DNA of 64,000 nt from Haliclystus octoradiatus (taxonomy: Eukaryota; Cnidaria; Staurozoa; Stauromedusae; Haliclystidae). Location of the stretch: positions 6,509,243 to 6,573,242 of the forward strand of contig OU744449.1 in the NCBI GenBank assembly GCA_916610825.1, given 5' to 3'. The notes beneath the pieces were generated by a model that was not told where the DNA came from, searched no databases, and was given only the letters and a program-made list of their open reading frames with translations. This document shows, one piece after another, positions 58,311-64,000 of the stretch. A program made the translations under genes and the position numbers. Numbering within the stretch: position 1 is the first letter of the stretch; the number at the start of each line of letters is the position of its first letter.

Positions 58311-59149
58311 AACAATAATGCCTGTTTTGTTTATCCCTATCTATACCTGCGATAGTCTCTGTGTATGTGTGTTTTGCGGTGGTCTAGTTTTGCGATCTTC
58401 TCAGCTGTTTGTTCTAAAGAAAATGAATCATATCAACTGATAGATAATTGCAAATAGTTGTACGTAGCCTCGGGCTATGATTTCTCAAATGTTCCCTTTA
58501 CTTTGCGTATCAAAAGAAAATGCAATTTCACGCACTGATAATTTGTTTTGCTTTTTGGAACCGCCATCCTACGATATGTTCGTTGCGTCGCGTTTCTATT
58601 GTTTGATATTAAAATTCACATGTTCTCCAATTTAATTCTGCCCAAAGGTAGCTTTAATTCAACCACAATTAACTCAGCAACGCGTGTAAGACATTGCAAG
58701 TATACTATATAACGTTGCCTCAAATTGATAATCATGAAATATCTGAGTTCTAGTTGACATCAAGGCAAATGCAAGATTCGAATAAAGAATTATATGATGA
58801 AATATAAAGTATCATTTAAGCCATTAATATTAACATAATTATAAAAGACCATTTTATGCTGGTGGCCAGCATACAGAAACTGTTATAATAACTGCATTGT
58901 TTTTGTGTCACGTTTCTTTCATATTCAATCTCTCGCCGCGGTTACTCACTCAAAATTTTGGAATAATATTATGTTTTCGATTTCGATATGGGATATAAAA
59001 TATTCAAGTCAAAAGTTACTAAAATATTCATGATTGGGACGTCCAATAATTATTTAAAATGGCCCTAACGCTACTTTAGTCATCTTTAATCACAAAACTC
59101 CGACTTTATACGGTATTTATACCCATCATTAACAAAAGACATTAATTAA

Positions 59150-59325
59150 TTGAATCTGTGCAGAGAAGATTTACTCGTTTTATTTACATTATTAAAAAAC
59201 TAGATCCAGATACCTCTTATAGTAAACGTCTTCTTGAGCTGGATCTAGAGTCCTTTGAGTTAAGGCGATTAAAACAAGACATTTGCTTTTGGTATAAGAT
59301 AGTACACAACTTCGTAGGTAGTTGG
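59150..59325 (+). mobile_element. LINE C-terminal fragment
   Basis: The frame reads IESVQRRFTRFIYIIKKL, then RLLELDLESFELRRLKQD. These match the VQRRFTR and L.SLE.RR blocks of CR1/L2-like LINE proteins. It resembles the piece at 46506-46754 but is clearly diverged from it. Only about 55 codons remain. Confidence 0.65.
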
Positions 59326-59595
59326 GCCATAATATAAAGTTATTAAATATTACAAAACATCAATGCTTCAACTGTCTCAGCAAAGAATTTACAAACTTTC
59401 AAAACTAAATAACGAGGATCTGTCAAATTACTGTTTAGTATATTCAAATTAATTCTTAGTTTAAATTTAATCATAAAACAAATTATGTATAACATGTATA
59501 TTGAAGGGCGGTACGTAAGTGGGAGCCTTAGGTTTTCCCTGTATTCGCATGACAAGTTTTAAACTATTGACGAATAAAGCCACATATAGGCATGC

Positions 59596-60013
59596 AAATA
59601 AATCCAAGTAGATTTGACCATGACTTAACAGGCCTTTTTAGCTTGGCTTTTCAGCTTTCCTTGTGATTTACTATTCCTATTCTTTATTATTGTCCTTAGA
59701 GAAAAACTCAGTGAAATACTATTGACAATACTTCAGATCAGAACAATAAGCTTCGAAACTCCGAAATGGCACGGTACATCGAGATATATCGGATGCATTC
59801 CGTATTTTTGCTTTACAGAAAGCCGCTGTTTCGTCAAGTCAAAGAACAATGAAATACTGCCAACCAAATTAATCCGAAAGCATCTTTGAAATTTTCCGCA
59901 ATAAATTAATCAACACAATAGTTTCTATATGTCGGCTTATTATACCCTAACTATAATCATAGTTTGTATAGTGGAAGATATTGTACTTGTTCAAATCTAC
60001 TTGGATTAATTTA
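59596..60013. repeat. 418-bp block with 22-bp terminal inverted repeats
   Basis: AAATAAATCCAAGTAGATTT at the left (59596) faces its inverse at 59991-60013 with about two mismatches. The inside has no coding frame. It may be a MITE, but no target duplication is evident. Confidence 0.55.
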
Positions 60014-60479
60014 CATGTATATAATACGTAAAGTCAGCTTTCTGTACTAGTAGCGTTGAGGCCATTTTGAATAATTATGAAATGTGTCAATCATGCACAT
60101 TCCAGTCAATAATACTGAATCTACTTTTATAGATTGACGATATTTCCATTATAATGTCTGTTGTATGTATGTATGTATGGTGGGGGTTCACAATGTCATT
60201 CGACATGTCATTAACCAGAGGGGTATACGGGTGGCTTTATTCTTTTAATAACGGATCCCGGTTTGAGCAAAACCACAGAAAACTGTTTCCATTTTGACAA
60301 CAATCTGCCTCAGTCACTTGAATAGCCAAACCAACATACTTTAAAAAGTGTGATTGTAATTGTAATCCACGAAATAAAACTTGAACAAAATAATAATAAA
60401 TAGTTTCGCCATCTGTAATTTTTCAAAAGTTAATCGAATATTGTTTGTTTATAGCTGCATTGCACATTGTAAGTTCAAA

Positions 60480-60900
60480 TGGGAAACATCCATGTATATT
60501 TTTCACTCCGTCTGAAGATCGCATAAAGCGTGATACTCTGAGTAACAGAAAAAAATGTGTAGTCATTGACTTTATTTATTTATCTAGTGTTCTGTCATTT
60601 ACTGTCATTTACTGACATTGAGCACTGTAACACTGCGATTGGATCAACAATCAAGTCATTATATATATTTATATATAACGACACGTGATTGCGTATTACA
60701 AGTTAAAAAGGAATGTATAGGAAATAGGAAACATATTGAATTGATGACATATGTTTATCTAATGGCAGATAATATAGTACTCTATGACTATGTCTTCATT
60801 TGACAGAGCAGTAAATAATAAAAATTGTAGTGAAATGCGTGAAACTTGATTGACTATAAAGTCGGAATGTGTATTCTTTGACTCCTTTTACCACATATTA
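60480..60900. repeat. Second member of the inverted-repeat family at 44740
   Basis: Blocks GATCGCATAAAGCGTGA, AATGTGTAGTCATTGACTTT and TTTGACAGAGCAG match the family at 44740-45050. About 170 bp of extra sequence lies between the arms here. Confidence 0.5.
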
Positions 60901-62029
60901 TTAATATTATTATATATGCAGACGTAAAGGATTTTCTCGAGAAAATTACTTAATCTACTGATATATATCTTTTTAGATAAGCAGTGGCATTAGATAAACT
61001 TTTATGGATGAATCATTATTTTTTCTACTGCAGTTAAATAACAATGCTTGTAATGATAAACAATTTTCTCAATTAATTATACACGCCTATTAATTTTTAA
61101 GAAACCAATCAATGGCTGTATATAATACTAAAATTTTATTTCAAATCTCATGAAATTTTCAAATACTAACATTTCTTAAAAAGTTGTAAAAAGGGCAAAC
61201 AAACTTAAAATTTGAAAATTTTATTAATTTTAAATATTGTATATAGGTAGCAACCCTTTCTCTGTAATATGGTTTCTCCAGTTTGAAAACGAGTAAAACA
61301 CTTTTCACGCATTACAACTTACAAATCAACTGACAAAATTTCATTTTACAAGAATAATTTCAGTTTCTTAAATGGAGTACTATACAGTTCTTTATAAAAA
61401 CTTTCAAGGCTTCATGTACTTACATTTTTTATAACAATAAACCATGCCTATATTAATACTGACGAATACATTACTTTTAACATAATCAACTACAATTCAC
61501 TCAAAGTCACTACGTTTATATAATTTATGCGACAAATCGGCCGATGAGAATTGTACGATTATAGCGTGAGACTTTTTAATCAGGATATGATCCCATCTTG
61601 AAGATAATAAAATTAAAGAAAAGTATAGTTTAGATAGATTCAAAAAAATACACAAAATCTTCAATTTTTTTTGTTATGAATTGCATTAAATGCAGTCGGA
61701 GATGACTGAAGTGGTGGACAGTTTTAGATTTAAACTATTTTGTTATTTATACAAGGGTGGCACCAGCATTATCCCGACAAGGGAGCTATAATTTATAGAT
61801 AATATTTGCAAAAGTTCTTGAAAAAGTTACTAAAAATCTTCCCCGATGAGGGTGCTGGGATCCCCGACAAGCAGGCTATCGACAGTCCTCTGATGTCACT
61901 CCTGCAACCATTTATAATTAGAAAATGACATGTGAAAAAGAAAAGAGACTAAAAATGACTTTATTTCAATACAGATGTCTGTCTATAAGTGTATTATGAG
62001 TATTTATAGTATTACAGAACTTTGTGGTT

Positions 62030-62240
62030 TATTTTTTTTTGATTTTATCATTTATCCGCAGCCGGGTAAGCTTGCAGCTTTTTTAACCGGGGTGGTCTTA
62101 TCATATTTAATTACATTTAGTTATACTACATTTATATATATAACAATTTGCTTGTTATTACACATTTTAGCGAGATAAGGTGATGTGACTCTCCTTTTTT
62201 TAGCCTGACAATTTGGTCAAAATAAATGAAATGAAAAACA
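62030..62240 (+). mobile_element. Possible LINE 3' tail
   Basis: The stretch ends TCAAAATAAATGAAATGAAA after a GACAATTTGGT block, a form seen at LINE 3' ends. The 67-codon frame at 61975-62178 is probably part of this relic. The call is weak. Confidence 0.3.
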
Positions 62241-62754
62241 TATAAATGGGCTTGACTTACATAAAAGGTAAACTAAATTAAAATTACTAGTATATTTAAG
62301 TAACTAGACAAAGTGTTACATGGAGAATGTAGGTGAAGAGCGATCAGTTGGTATAACCAGGCTGTAACTACAAGCGGATTTCCTAACGATAATTCATTAT
62401 TTCATGATTATAATTCCTTTAGAAGAAATAGAAACATTTCAAGGTGGTCTCTCAGCAAATAAAACAGAACAAAAAATGACCATCATGTATCACCTATACG
62501 AAAGTACCTCTCCCCCGAGGTCATTTCCAATAACAATTGACTGACAATAGGCTGTTCCATTGCTGGCTGATTGATCTCCTGCATTTCTATATAAACCAAT
62601 ATCTGATAAAGTTTGTTTCTCGGATTTTCAAGGAAGCGGGGTTGAATTGACACTTCCCGTACTGTGCTACAGTGGTACCCTCAGAGAAAATTCTTAACAA
62701 CATCTAAAAGTCAGTCGTTGTCATAATTATAGGGGTGGGGGAGGAGGTGCAACT

Positions 62755-62975
62755 TTGGAAAAAAACGAAGTACCCCAAAAGTACCAAAATTCCCCGCAAA
62801 AATCCTGTTAATGCGACCCAAACAGTTCCAAAAACTTGAAAAAAAATACCAAAAACTTCCAAAATCTAAAAATAGCTCCTCAAATTTTCAAATTTTTTCT
62901 TTACATTTCTACAAATTTCAAAGTTCTCTAGAAAGTCAAAAGGAGACATAAAAAGTTCCAGAATCTGGAATATAT
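62755..62975 (+). repeat. Dispersed repeat, partner of 58130-58310
   Basis: It is A-rich, with repeated CCAAAA-type motifs followed by CAAAGTTCTCTAGAAAG and AAAAAGTTCCAGAATCTG, matching the minus-strand block at 58130-58310. Confidence 0.6.
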
Positions 62976-64000
62976 AGCTAGAGCCGTAACATGAGGGCTA
63001 CACTCGCGCTTGTAATAAATCTTGCTTTAATTGCCAAATTTTAAGTTGCTTCATAATCGTAGTTTTTGAAATGACTATGTTTATGATTTTTAAAGTCATG
63101 TTAAACTTGTTTTTTTTTTATCAAGTTGTGTCGAGTTTTCATCAGATAGAAGATGTAGACATAATGAGATGATAGTAGCAATACAACATTCGCACGATCT
63201 GCGAAAGATGACACAATTAGGCACTCCAATCCAGAGTAGCCAATCAACACAATACAACCTGCAACATGAGGACTTGACCATATATATCATAAGTATCAAT
63301 CTAACTTTGAGAAGATATTTTAGTAATCCCATTATAATAATACTTAAACCACCAATAAGTCATGTTTGCTGATAAGCAAAGTTTCACTCCAAAGCAGATC
63401 ATCAAGCTACAATCTAGTTTAGTCTGAATTCGATTTTAACAGATATGAACCTGAACATGAGAACGATTGAAATAAATGATTAACTATGTTGTGCAAATTT
63501 GAGATTAGAAAATAGATGACTGTTTGGCTATATCGGGGACTATATATACACGTATTTTGTTTTAGATAAGAAGTCAATCATATATGGCTGTATATATAGT
63601 ATACTAAGCAATTCTGTAAATTTTATAAGATTTTCATACCAAAAGTTAAAAGTTTTTTAAATATCCAGAGCTGGAAATTATAGGCTTAATATCTCAAAAT
63701 ACGATCATTTTATTGAACCATTATTTAAAGTATAAAGAACATCAACAGAAAGAAATCAGATGAAATAAAGAAGACATTCAGCATTCAGCTTTAAAAAATC
63801 AAATCGATTCCTTAAATAAAAGGTAAAAGCATACTTAAGTTTCTAAAATTTTCGGAATGTTTAATATGATTAAGTTTCTTTTAAACGAGTTGCTAATAAA
63901 AATACGTGTATATCATACAGAAAGATTCTAAATTCTAACCGATATTTTTATTTTACTATACAATTAGTTTAAGAATACCATCGTTATAAAAAATACTCTC

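Larger units (their letters stand above)
54440..64000. other. Right-hand spacer without supported genes
   Basis: No exon chain, domain or long frame could be supported in this 9.5-kb stretch. It holds two long hairpins, LINE remnants, several dispersed inverted repeats and simple repeats: (ATT)n near 56145 and (ATC)n near 57843. Short frames at 54591, 60618 and 61975 lack recognisable content. Base composition is very AT-rich throughout. Confidence 0.5.

Noticed and set aside
57715-58690. Shared CAGCAACGCG phrases at about 57750 and 58675
   Set aside because: The match is too short to define a repeat.

Overview
The window is AT-rich animal nuclear DNA. Multi-exon genes with GT-AG introns, a metazoan gene set, and DNA transposons, LINE fragments and a tRNA-derived SINE show this. 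The species cannot be fixed from the sequence alone. An invertebrate deuterostome, for example a tunicate, is a reasonable but weak guess. I saw no LTR or virus-like element, rRNA gene, CRISPR array or free-standing tRNA.

Five genes could be rebuilt exon by exon with consistent splice phases. (1) The 5' part of a RACGAP1-like gene (minus, 1491-5237) codes the centralspindlin RhoGAP; its C1 and RhoGAP exons lie beyond the left edge. (2) An intronless SLC32/VIAAT-like amino-acid transporter (minus, 6743-8467, 574 aa). (3) A complete DBF4-like gene (plus, 9116-24811, 14 exons, 1,194 aa), the regulatory subunit of CDC7 kinase. (4) A complete LACTBL1-like serine beta-lactamase-fold membrane protein (plus, 30671-44152, 12 exons, 598 aa). 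(5) A small transmembrane mucin-like protein with EGF-SEA-EGF-TM order (minus, 48200-54331, 10 exons, 371 aa).

RACGAP1-like and DBF4-like are both cell-cycle genes. They lie within about 4 kb of each other and point apart, with the SLC32-like gene between them. Their 5' flanks carry motifs that fit cell-cycle control: CCAAT, TTCGAA and CRE beside RACGAP1-like, and an E2F-like site beside DBF4-like.

Introns and spacers are full of mobile DNA. A short non-autonomous hAT family (ends CAGGGTCCGACAAAA, 8-bp target duplications) recurs through the RACGAP1-like, DBF4-like and mucin introns. Two other hAT families, a 177-bp TA-flanked element, a tRNA-derived SINE and CR1/L2-like LINE pieces are also present. 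Notable structures are a three-level transposon nest before DBF4 exon 7, a large foldback split by a hAT element, a 1.9-kb palindrome-rich minisatellite in a LACTBL1-like intron, an 11-copy 79-bp array carrying a joined acceptor/donor sequence in every unit, and two long hairpins right of the mucin gene. The right 9.5 kb (54440-64000) holds repeats and no gene I can support.
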